Assembly (NCBI GenBank): GCA_964620555.1
Contig: CAZUGZ010000029.1
Coordinates: forward strand, 1-31,216
Length of the DNA: 31,216 nt
From: JAPOQD01 sp964620555
GTDB lineage: Bacteria; Pseudomonadota; Gammaproteobacteria; Pseudomonadales; Halieaceae
Direction of reading: 5' to 3'
The notes beneath the pieces were generated by a model. That model had not been told where the DNA came from, searched no databases, and was given only the letters and a program-made list of their open reading frames with translations. How positions within the stretch are numbered: the first letter of the stretch is position 1; the number at the start of each line of letters is the position of its first letter. Positions 24,965-31,216 of this stretch are shown here, piece by piece. The position numbers and the translations under genes were made by a program.

Positions 24965-25447
24965 ATGAACACGCTAACTCATCTGGACAGCCAGGGCAGG
25001 GCGCAGATGGTCGATATCACTGCCAAGCAGTCCAGCGAACGCGTCGCGGTGGCCCAGGCGGTAGTGGAGATGCAAGCGCAGACCCTGGCCCTGATCGAAA
25101 CCGGCGGCCATCCCAAGGGCGATGTCTTCGGGGTGGCGCGGATCGCCGGCATTCAGGCGGCCAAGCGCTGTGCGGAACTGATTCCGCTGTGCCATCCGCT
25201 GCTGCTGTCGTCGATAGCAGTAGAATTCCAGACTGCGGAAAGCCAGGTGCTGATTCGGGCCACCTGCAAACTCAACGGCCGCACCGGTGTGGAAATGGAG
25301 GCGCTGACCGCCGCCTCGGTGGCGGCGCTGACCATCTACGATATGTGCAAGGCGGTGGACCGGGGCATGGTCATATCGCAGGTGCGGTTGCAGGAAAAGC
25401 GGGGCGGGAAGTCCGGCAGTTGGCGGCGCCAGGAGCACGGTTCGTGA
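24965..25447 (+). CDS. moaC: cyclic pyranopterin monophosphate synthase MoaC
   Basis: A 160-residue enzyme that, with MoaA, turns GTP into cyclic pyranopterin monophosphate, the first step of molybdenum cofactor synthesis. Family blocks are MVDITAKQSSERVA at residues 15-28, GHPKGDVFGVARIAGIQAAKR, LIPLCHPLLLSSI, and TGVEMEALTAASVAALTIYDMCKAVDRGM. Length fits. The last three residues overlap the moaD start as GTGA. Neither moaA nor moaB is in the window, so the first step depends on a moaA elsewhere. Confidence 0.97.
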   Translation: MNTLTHLDSQGRAQMVDITAKQSSERVAVAQAVVEMQAQTLALIETGGHPKGDVFGVARIAGIQAAKRCAELIPLCHPLLLSSIAVEFQTAESQVLIRATCKLNGRTGVEMEALTAASVAALTIYDMCKAVDRGMVISQVRLQEKRGGKSGSWRRQEHGS

Positions 25448-25692
25448 TCCGGGTGCTGTTCTTTGCACGTCTTCGCGAGCAATTGGGTTGCTCCGCCATG
25501 GAGGTGGCCTGCGGTGCCGGTACCACCGACCTGGCCGCGCTGCGGGCCGGGTTGTGTGCGACATCCGGCTGGAAGGAGGTACTCACCGCTCCCAATGTAC
25601 TATGCGCGGTCAATCAGCAACAGGTGGACCTGGATCACCCCCTGGTGGATGGTGATGAAGTGGCCTTTTTTCCACCGGTGACCGGAGGTTGA
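25444..25692 (+). CDS. moaD: molybdopterin synthase sulfur-carrier subunit MoaD
   Basis: An 82-residue ubiquitin-fold protein ending in the required Gly-Gly (FFPPVTGG), whose C-terminus is thiocarboxylated and gives sulfur to cyclic pyranopterin monophosphate within MoaE. The N-terminal strand IRVLFFARLREQLG and DGDEVAFFPP are typical. The start is GTG 25444, overlapping the moaC stop. It lies between moaC and moaE, seven bases before moaE. Confidence 0.95.
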   Translation: MIRVLFFARLREQLGCSAMEVACGAGTTDLAALRAGLCATSGWKEVLTAPNVLCAVNQQQVDLDHPLVDGDEVAFFPPVTGG

Positions 25693-25699
25693 CCGGCCC

Positions 25700-26158
25700 A
25701 TGCGCCGCGTATTGCGTATCCAGCAGGAGGACTTTGACCCCGGTCAGCTCCAGAGCGAACTGGTAGCGGGTCAGGCCGAGGCGGGTGCCGTGGTCAGTTT
25801 TACCGGCTATGTGCGCTCCGGCAACGGAACCTTGCGCAGCATGGAAGTTGAGCACTATCCCGGAATGACCGAACGCGGTCTCGAAGAGATCGTCGATCAG
25901 GCCAGTGCCCGCTGGCCGCTGCTGGCGGTGACGGTGGTACACCGGGTGGGAGTGCTGGCCCCGGGCGCCCGCATTGTCTATGTCGGAGTCGGCAGTTGCC
26001 ATCGCGGCGACGCCTTTGCCGCCGGTGAATTCATCATGGATTTTCTCAAGACCCGAGCGGCTTTCTGGAAAAAGGAGACCGACAGTGCCGGCTCCCACTG
26101 GGTGGCGACTCGTACCACTGATGAGCGAGCTACCGCGCGGTGGCTGGCCGATGAATAA
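25700..26158 (+). CDS. moaE: molybdopterin synthase catalytic subunit MoaE
   Basis: A 152-residue catalytic subunit that, with two MoaD, inserts two sulfurs into cyclic pyranopterin monophosphate to make molybdopterin. Conserved blocks are GAVVSFTGYVRS, EVEHYPGMTERGLEEIVDQA, HRVGVLAPGARIVYVGVGSCHRGDAF and FIMDFLKTRAAFWKKE, the last carrying the active-site lysines. GGAGG at the end of moaD is a suitable ribosome site for ATG 25700. A 43-base gap to the flavin reductase follows, with a small inverted repeat (ATCCCG/CGGGAT, 26167-26180) but no T run. Confidence 0.97.
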   Translation: MRRVLRIQQEDFDPGQLQSELVAGQAEAGAVVSFTGYVRSGNGTLRSMEVEHYPGMTERGLEEIVDQASARWPLLAVTVVHRVGVLAPGARIVYVGVGSCHRGDAFAAGEFIMDFLKTRAAFWKKETDSAGSHWVATRTTDERATARWLADE

Positions 26159-26201
26159 ATCCACGCATCCCGGTCGGGATCGGCAGTAAAAGGAAGTTGC
26201 A

Positions 26202-26678
26202 ATGAACCTGGACCAACGGGAGTTTCGTGATGCTTTGGGTTGCTTCGCCACCGGGGTGTGCGTAGTCACCGCTGCGCCACAGGGTCACCGGCCCTTTGGC
26301 ATGACGGTGAATTCCTTTACTTCGGTATCGCTGGACCCGCCGCTGGTATTGTGGAATCTGCAGCGGGATTCCGAGATGTTCGGGGCCTGGCAACAGACTC
26401 GCCACTTTGCCATCAATATCCTGCACAGCGGGCAACGGGCCCTCTCCGTCCAGTATGCCCGCAAGGGCGAGCACCTGCTGGACGCCGCGCACCAGGCTCC
26501 CGGCGACTGTGGTGTGCCGTTGATCCCCGACACCCTGGTCAGCCTGGAATGCGCCCTGGAAACCACTCACCCCGGCGGGGATCACCTCATTGTCATCGGT
26601 CGGGTACTGGCGGCACATCACCGCGACCAGGGGCAGCCGCTGGTGTTTTGCAACGGGCGCTACCGCCGGATTCAATAG
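26202..26678 (+). CDS. flavin reductase-like FMN-binding protein
   Basis: A 158-residue protein of the flavin reductase family (HpaC/DIM6/NTAB type), which reduces free FMN or FAD with NAD(P)H for partner monooxygenases. The N-terminus FRDALGCFATGVCVVTA and the block FGMTVNSFTSVSLDPPLVLWNLQRDS are the family signature; HFAINIL follows. AAGGAAG lies just upstream of ATG 26202. It is ten bases before the Nudix gene and may serve the luciferase-like oxidoreductase or another two-component monooxygenase. The partner is inference. Confidence 0.88.
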   Translation: MNLDQREFRDALGCFATGVCVVTAAPQGHRPFGMTVNSFTSVSLDPPLVLWNLQRDSEMFGAWQQTRHFAINILHSGQRALSVQYARKGEHLLDAAHQAPGDCGVPLIPDTLVSLECALETTHPGGDHLIVIGRVLAAHHRDQGQPLVFCNGRYRRIQ

Positions 26679-26688
26679 GTTCGGGGCG

Positions 26689-27237
26689 ATGAATTTTTGC
26701 AGTCAATGTGGCCTTGCCGTGGTCCGCCGAATCCCGCCCGGTGACGACCGTCCGCGCTTTGTCTGCGATGGTTGCGGGCGGATTCACTATGAGAATCCCC
26801 GAGTGATCGTCGGTTGCGTAGCCACTGTGGAGGACAGGGTCCTGCTCTGCAAACGGGCCATAGCTCCCCGCCAGGGATTGTGGACCCTGCCCGCGGGTTT
26901 CATGGAAAATGGTGAGACCAGTGTCGAGGGCGCGGCCCGCGAAACCTGGGAGGAAGCCCGCGCCCGGGTCAGTGACCAACAGTTGTACCGGATGTTTGAT
27001 CTCCCACAAATCAACCAGGTCTACCTGTTCTATCGCGCCAAGGTGGTGGCGGGTGAATTTGGTGTGGGGTCCGAAAGTACAGCGGTGGAACTGTTTTCCG
27101 AGGCAGAAATTCCGTGGCGGGAAATCGCCTTTCCCGTGGTCAGTCAAACCCTGAAAGAATTCTTTCCCGACCGTCGGCAACGACACTACCCGGTCCGGGT
27201 CTCTTCCATCACACGCAAGGGACCCTCAGATCAATAA
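26689..27237 (+). CDS. Nudix hydrolase with N-terminal zinc ribbon
   Basis: A 182-residue hydrolase of nucleoside diphosphates linked to another moiety. Four cysteines (C4, C7, C26, C29) form a zinc ribbon, followed by the typical RIHYENPRVIVG. The Nudix box has G70, E76, R84, E85, E88 and E89 in place, so metal-dependent hydrolysis should be intact; the last glycine of the consensus is an arginine (R91). The pattern resembles ADP-ribose/NADH pyrophosphatase-like proteins, but the substrate is not clear. ATG 26689 gives the zinc ribbon at the extreme N-terminus; a longer frame from 26590 lies in the flavin reductase gene. Confidence 0.9.
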   Translation: MNFCSQCGLAVVRRIPPGDDRPRFVCDGCGRIHYENPRVIVGCVATVEDRVLLCKRAIAPRQGLWTLPAGFMENGETSVEGAARETWEEARARVSDQQLYRMFDLPQINQVYLFYRAKVVAGEFGVGSESTAVELFSEAEIPWREIAFPVVSQTLKEFFPDRRQRHYPVRVSSITRKGPSDQ

Positions 27238-27332
27238 TCACCACCTCCGCGTGGCCTTGTGGGAATCGCTATGCAGACCGCTGGCTCTCAGTTTATAGTT
27301 CAGCGCTGCGAAGTCTGGTCGGAGATACCTGT

Positions 27333-28562
27333 ATGACGGTTTGTCCCCACATCGACCTGATGGCGCCCGAGACCTATGTCGGAGGCATGCCCCGGGAGAT
27401 TTATCGTTACCTGCGCAACGAACAGCCAATTTACTGGCACGAAAATCCGGCCCAGAGTGCCGGTTTCTGGGCGGTAACCCGACAGAAGGATCTGGATTTC
27501 ATATCCAAGAACCCGCAGTTGTTCTCCTCGGCGGAAAAATCCTCCATGCTGCACGACATCGACCCGGCGATCCTGTCCGTCATGCGTATGCAGATGATTC
27601 ACATGGACCCGCCGGAGCACCGCAAATTTCGACAGTTGGTGCGCAGCGCCTTCACCCCCAGGAAAGTGGACAGCTACGGCGAGCGCTTCCGCCAGGTGGC
27701 CAGGGAAGTCATTGACCGGGTGGCGGCGAAGGGGCACTGTGAGTTTGTCGAGGAGGTGGCCTCGGAATTGCCCCTGGTGGCCATTTGCGAATTGATGGGA
27801 GTGCCGCTGGATTGGCGCAAGCGGATGTTCGAACTCACCAATATCATGATCAGCCCGGATGACCCCGAATTCTCCATCTCAGGTGATGAAAGTATCAACG
27901 CCATGGTGGAGATGTTCACGCTGGCCCAGCGGCTGGCTGACGAGCACAGGAAAAATCCCCAGGACGATATCGTCAACGTGCTGCTCAACGGCACCGTGGC
28001 AGACGAACCCCTGACCGACGATGAATTCTGTAATTTTTTCCTGTTGTTGATCGTCGCCGGCAACGAGACTACCCGCACCGTTACCACCCATGGGATGCGC
28101 CTGCTGATGGAACACGGCCTCTATCAGCAGTTGGTCGACAACCCGGATTGGCTGGAGGGCGCCATCGAGGAGTTCCTGCGCTACAATCCGGCGGTGATTG
28201 CCTTCCGGCGTACTGCCACCGCGGATGTGGAAGTGGGTGGGCAGTCGATTGCCAAAGGGGACAGTCTGCATTTGTTTTACGGTGCCGCCAGTGCCGATGA
28301 GGCGGTGTTCGATGATGGTGATGTGTTCGATATCAGCCGGGGGCAGCGCGAAGATATAAGAAACAAGCACCGCGCCTTCGGCTACGGTGAGCACTTTTGC
28401 ATTGGTTCCCACCTGGCCCGGCTGGAACTGAAAGTGATGTTCCAGGAGATCCTGGCTCGAATCCGCAATCCTCGTTTCAACGGTGAGTTGCGCTGGCTGC
28501 ATTCCAACTTTATCAACGGCATCAAGCAGATGCCCATTGCCTTTGATGTGGTTGAACGTTGA
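27333..28562 (+). CDS. cytochrome P450 monooxygenase
   Basis: A 409-residue soluble bacterial P450. The I-helix oxygen-activation motif AGNETT is at residues 242-247, the ExxR pair at E280 and R283, and the heme loop FGYGEHFCIG holds the axial cysteine C356. The substrate-contact MIHMDPPEHRKFRQLVRSAFTP is also typical. The overall pattern (PETYVGGMPREIYRYLRNEQPIYWHEN and FWAVTR) resembles steroid, terpenoid or branched-lipid hydroxylases such as CYP124/125/142. ATG 27333 has GGAG about ten bases upstream; a longer frame from 27114 overlaps the Nudix gene. No ferredoxin gene is adjacent. The SnoaL-like gene follows after 13 bases, so the two are probably co-transcribed. Confidence 0.93.
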   Translation: MTVCPHIDLMAPETYVGGMPREIYRYLRNEQPIYWHENPAQSAGFWAVTRQKDLDFISKNPQLFSSAEKSSMLHDIDPAILSVMRMQMIHMDPPEHRKFRQLVRSAFTPRKVDSYGERFRQVAREVIDRVAAKGHCEFVEEVASELPLVAICELMGVPLDWRKRMFELTNIMISPDDPEFSISGDESINAMVEMFTLAQRLADEHRKNPQDDIVNVLLNGTVADEPLTDDEFCNFFLLLIVAGNETTRTVTTHGMRLLMEHGLYQQLVDNPDWLEGAIEEFLRYNPAVIAFRRTATADVEVGGQSIAKGDSLHLFYGAASADEAVFDDGDVFDISRGQREDIRNKHRAFGYGEHFCIGSHLARLELKVMFQEILARIRNPRFNGELRWLHSNFINGIKQMPIAFDVVER

Positions 28563-28575
28563 AGGTATACATCTC

Positions 28576-29031
28576 ATGCTTACACTGGAAGAAATCTCTG
28601 ATCGTCTGGAAATACAGGATCTGTGTTATCGCTATGCCCAGATCATCGACAGCAAGGACTTCGATGCACTGCGCAGCGACGTCTTTACCGCCGATGCGCA
28701 TATCGACTACAGCGCATTCGGCGGCAGTGTCGGCGACCTGGAACATACCATTGCGTTTTTGCAGCAGGCGATGACCAATGAGGTCTTTCCCGCACACCAG
28801 CATCTCAACGCCAACATTCAGATCGAGTTGCGGGGCGACCGGGCCAGCGGTCGGGTGATGTGCCTGAACCCCCAGCAAATGACCTTGCCCGAGGAGGGCA
28901 GCCGGATTTTTTTCTGCGGGCTCTGGTACCTGGATGAGTACGTGCGTACCGAGCGCGGCTGGCGCATGAGCCGACGAGTGGAAGAGAAGAGCTTTCTCTT
29001 CAACGCCCCCGAATTCATGCAGGACCTGTGA
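28576..29031 (+). CDS. SnoaL-like (NTF2 fold) protein
   Basis: A 151-residue protein of the SnoaL_4/NTF2-like group. The N-terminus LTLEEISDRLEIQDLCYRYAQIIDSKDFDALRSDVFTADAHIDYSAFG is the standard opening of these cone-fold proteins. HQHLNANIQIELRGDRASGRVMC and WYLDEYVRTERGWRMSRRVEE complete the fold. Members act as isomerases, dehydratases or hydroxylases, or lack a known activity. It begins 13 bases after the P450, suggesting a joint role in steroid- or terpenoid-like degradation. The function is not assignable from sequence. Confidence 0.85.
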   Translation: MLTLEEISDRLEIQDLCYRYAQIIDSKDFDALRSDVFTADAHIDYSAFGGSVGDLEHTIAFLQQAMTNEVFPAHQHLNANIQIELRGDRASGRVMCLNPQQMTLPEEGSRIFFCGLWYLDEYVRTERGWRMSRRVEEKSFLFNAPEFMQDL

Positions 29032-29086
29032 CGCAACCCATGCGCCAAAGTCCTGCTTACCGCGGGTTGAGCGGCCGGGCCGGAAA

Positions 29087-29869
29087 ATGCTGAAAATTAT
29101 CACCTGCAATACCAATGGCATCCGCTCGGCGCAGCGCAAGGGCTTTTTCGACTGGCTGTCGCGGCAGCGGGCCGACCTGGTATGTCTCCAGGAAACCAGG
29201 GCCCAGGAACAGCAGCTGACGCACCAGGACTTCTATCCACAGCAGTATCACTGTTACTACCACGACGCCCAGCGCAAGGGGTACTCCGGCACCGCCCTGT
29301 TCAGCCGGGTGCGGCCCCGCCGCATCCTCCGCAAACTGGGTTGGGAGCCGAGTGATAGCGAAGGGCGCTATCTACAGGCGGACTTCGAGCGGTTGAGCGT
29401 AATCTCGCTGTACCTGCCCTCCGGTTCCAGTGGTGAAGAGGCATTGCGCAGGAAATATCGCTTCATGGATCGGTTGTACGGGCAGTTGCGCGAACTGCGA
29501 AAACGGAAACGGGAGTGCGTCATCTGTGCGGACTGGAATATCTGTCATCAGCCCATCGACCTCAAAAACTGGCGATCCAACCAGCGCAATTCGGGTTTCC
29601 TGCCGGAGGAGCGGGCCTGGTTGAACCGGGTGTTTGACGAACTGGGCTATGTCGACTCGTTTCGACTGGTGAATCAGCAACCCGAGCAATACACCTGGTG
29701 GTCAAACCGCGGACAATCCTGGGCCAAAAACGTCGGTTGGCGGCTGGATTACCAACTGATTACCCCGGCTTTGGTCGAGCGCACCCTGGCCGCCGACATC
29801 TACCGGGAGCAGCGTTTTTCCGATCACGCCCCCCACACCATGGAATTTGATTGGGACCTCAAGCCCTGA
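29087..29869 (+). CDS. exonuclease III family protein, Crc-like
   Basis: A 260-residue EEP-fold protein. Residues matching the E. coli exonuclease III active site are all present: N8/N10, E36 in LQETR, Y109, D149 and N151 in CADWN, D221, and D246-H247 in SDHAP. It should therefore be an AP endonuclease/3'-5' exonuclease in base-excision repair. The body closely resembles my recollection of Pseudomonas Crc (GRYLQADF, LPSGSSGEEAL, RKYRFMD, DLKNWR, PEERAWL). Crc, the catabolite-repression co-factor of Hfq, lacks the catalytic residues, so this looks like a catalytic relative. ATG 29087 is assigned. Calling it xthA or crc would be premature. Confidence 0.88.
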   Translation: MLKIITCNTNGIRSAQRKGFFDWLSRQRADLVCLQETRAQEQQLTHQDFYPQQYHCYYHDAQRKGYSGTALFSRVRPRRILRKLGWEPSDSEGRYLQADFERLSVISLYLPSGSSGEEALRRKYRFMDRLYGQLRELRKRKRECVICADWNICHQPIDLKNWRSNQRNSGFLPEERAWLNRVFDELGYVDSFRLVNQQPEQYTWWSNRGQSWAKNVGWRLDYQLITPALVERTLAADIYREQRFSDHAPHTMEFDWDLKP

Positions 29870-29903
29870 TACAGTCACGCTCCACTTTTGACGGACTACC
29901 CGC

Positions 29904-30236
29904 ATGAATTTTTTCATTCCCCAAGCCCAGGCGCAGGCGGCCGGGCAGACGGCACAGGGTGCAGGAATGATACAAATCTTCATGATGATCGGCCTTTTCG
30001 TGCTGTTCTATCTGCTCTTCTTCCGACCCCAGCGCAAACGTCAGAAGGAGCACCGCGAAATGGTGGCGGCCCTGTCCCGGGGTGACGAAGTGGTTACCAC
30101 CAGCGGCATGTTGGGAAAAATTGTCAGGTTGGAAGACAACTTTCTGGTGTTGCAGGTGGCCGATAAGGTGGAGTTGAAGTTCCAGCGTTCCCATATCAAC
30201 GCGGTGCTGCCAAAGGGAACCCTGAAATCTATCTGA
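29904..30236 (+). CDS. yajC: Sec translocon accessory protein YajC
   Basis: A 110-residue inner-membrane protein of the SecDF-YajC complex. A short periplasmic N-terminus rich in Gln and Ala precedes one membrane segment at about residues 22-40, then the family marker FFRPQRKRQKEHREMVAALSRGDEVVTTSGMLGKI. Length matches E. coli YajC. Usually it sits between tgt and secD; here it lies between an exonuclease gene and a D-cysteine desulfhydrase-family gene, one base before the latter. secDF is not in the window. No strong ribosome site is visible before ATG 29904. Confidence 0.95.
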   Translation: MNFFIPQAQAQAAGQTAQGAGMIQIFMMIGLFVLFYLLFFRPQRKRQKEHREMVAALSRGDEVVTTSGMLGKIVRLEDNFLVLQVADKVELKFQRSHINAVLPKGTLKSI

Positions 30237-30237
30237 A

Positions 30238-31216
30238 ATGAGCATGGCCTATCCGCCGCGCCTGCCGCTGGCGCAGTTGCCGACCCCCCTGCAACACCTG
30301 CCCCGCGTCTCTGCCGAATTCGGCCGCGGACAGCGCATCTGGGTCAAGCGGGACGATCTCAGCGATACCGCCCTGAGTGGCAACAAGCTGCGCAAGCTGG
30401 AATTCGTCCTGGCCAGGGCCAGGGAATTGGGTTGCAACACCCTGATTACCTGTGGCGGGGTGCAGTCCAACCACTGTCGGGCCACGGCCCTGGTCGGGGC
30501 CAGGCTGGGCATGACAGTGCATTTGCTGTTGCGCGGCGAGCGCCCCGCGGACGTCGACGGCAACCTGCTGTTCAGCCACCTGGCGGGCGCCCACATCAAC
30601 TACTACTCCGCGGCGCAGTTTGCCGGGGAGTTGCCGCAGTTGGTGGAGCACTGGCAGGAGCACTACCGGCAACAGGGCGAGCGGGCTTTTTTCATTCCGG
30701 TCGGGGCCAGCGACGGGCTCGGCGTCTGGGGTTACGTGGCGGCGGCAGAGGAACTCGGTGCCGACATGCGCGAGGCGGGCCTGGGCCCGGCGCATTGGGT
30801 CAGCGCCACCGGCTCCGGCGGCACCCAGGCAGGACTGACCCTGGGTGCGCAACTGCACCATTTACCGGCACGCGTATGGGGGGTCAACGTCTGTGACGAT
30901 GCGGCCTGGTTTATCGACAAGGTCAATGCCGATGTACTGGATTGGCAGCAGCGCTACCGTCCGCTGGAGCCGGTGCCGCAGCTCGAAGTACGGGTGCTGG
31001 ATGGCTATGCGGCGCCCGGTTATGGCGAAGCCCTGCCCGAGGTGTACCAGATGATTGCCACCGTGGCCAGGTTGGAGGGTCTGATTCTGGACCCGTGCTA
31101 TACCGGCAAGGCGTTCCTCGGTATGTTGCGGGAACTCGAACAAGGCCGTTTTGAAGACCGGGAAGATATCGTTTTCATTCATACCGGAGGCATTTTCGGC
31201 CTGTTTCCACAGCGCC
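30238..31216 (+). CDS. D-cysteine desulfhydrase / ACC deaminase family PLP enzyme (3' end cut by window)
   Basis: The first 326 codons of an open frame that continues past the window end. It has the tryptophan-synthase-beta-like fold of the D-cysteine desulfhydrase/1-aminocyclopropane-1-carboxylate deaminase family. WVKRDDLSDTALSGNKLRKLEF contains the PLP lysine (K50 from the first ATG), and CGGVQSNHCRATA, VGASDGLGVWGY and SATGSGGTQAGL are the family blocks. Near the window end, DPCYTGKAFLGM and HTGGIFGLF match the usual C-terminal part, so little is missing. ATG 30238 follows the yajC stop by one base; ATG 30244 is an alternative start. Substrate (D-cysteine, ACC or another amino acid) cannot be settled here. 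Confidence 0.88.
   Translation, partial: MSMAYPPRLPLAQLPTPLQHLPRVSAEFGRGQRIWVKRDDLSDTALSGNKLRKLEFVLARARELGCNTLITCGGVQSNHCRATALVGARLGMTVHLLLRGERPADVDGNLLFSHLAGAHINYYSAAQFAGELPQLVEHWQEHYRQQGERAFFIPVGASDGLGVWGYVAAAEELGADMREAGLGPAHWVSATGSGGTQAGLTLGAQLHHLPARVWGVNVCDDAAWFIDKVNADVLDWQQRYRPLEPVPQLEVRVLDGYAAPGYGEALPEVYQMIATVARLEGLILDPCYTGKAFLGMLRELEQGRFEDREDIVFIHTGGIFGLFPQR

Noticed and set aside
26167..26180. Small inverted repeat ATCCCG/CGGGAT between moaE and the flavin reductase, considered as a terminator
   Set aside because: The loop is only two bases and no T run follows on either strand.
1..31216. CRISPR array, insertion sequence, integrase, tRNA or prophage signs
   Set aside because: No regularly spaced repeats, transposase or integrase motifs, or tRNA-like cloverleaf were recognised.

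Overview
This is a GC-rich window from a gammaproteobacterium. The division and cell-wall (dcw) cluster has the standard gammaproteobacterial order. MurE carries the DNPR motif of meso-diaminopimelate ligases, and FtsZ ends in a typical proteobacterial C-terminal peptide. A bacterial type A RNase P RNA gene sits directly upstream of mraZ, an arrangement I recall from Pseudomonas. The mixture of a TonB-dependent receptor, a luciferase-like oxidoreductase, a cytochrome P450 with a SnoaL-like partner, and an OFA-type MFS carrier suggests a marine, Halieaceae/Spongiibacteraceae-like member of the Pseudomonadales/Cellvibrionales. That placement is inference.

Layout. 68-529: MaoC-type hydratase. 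547-904: rnpB. 905-1238: non-coding, with an AT-rich island, a good sigma70-type promoter and four phased TGG-type boxes that match a MraZ operator. 1239-17793: fifteen co-directional genes, mraZ-rsmH-ftsL-ftsI-murE-murF-mraY-murD-ftsW-murG-murC-ddlB-ftsQ-ftsA-ftsZ. They make lipid II from UDP-MurNAc, flip and polymerise septal peptidoglycan, and build the Z-ring. Most junctions overlap (ATGA, TGATG, GTGA), implying translational coupling. The exceptions are mraY-murD, rsmH-ftsL, ftsQ-ftsA and ftsA-ftsZ; the rsmH-ftsL spacer is the longest and holds a nested inverted repeat that ends at the ftsL start codon.

At ftsZ the cluster stops abruptly. The usual lpxC is absent and a convergent minus-strand set follows. 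In its transcription order this set is a Tat-exported ABC-type binding protein (21216-19897), a two-TM Cache-like/HAMP membrane protein with no output domain (19895-19140), and an OFA-family MFS carrier (19114-17828). This compact trio looks like a ligand-sensing and uptake unit of unknown substrate and is the best candidate for an undescribed system here. A TonB-dependent receptor (21404-23848) diverges from it.

23861-24874 (minus) is a luciferase-like flavin/F420 oxidoreductase. Divergent from it runs moaC-moaD-moaE (molybdopterin synthesis), then a flavin reductase, a zinc-ribbon Nudix hydrolase, a cytochrome P450 with a SnoaL-like protein, an exonuclease III/Crc-family protein with an intact active site, yajC away from secDF, and a D-cysteine desulfhydrase/ACC deaminase-family gene that runs off the window end. 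No tRNA, insertion sequence, integrase or CRISPR array was seen.
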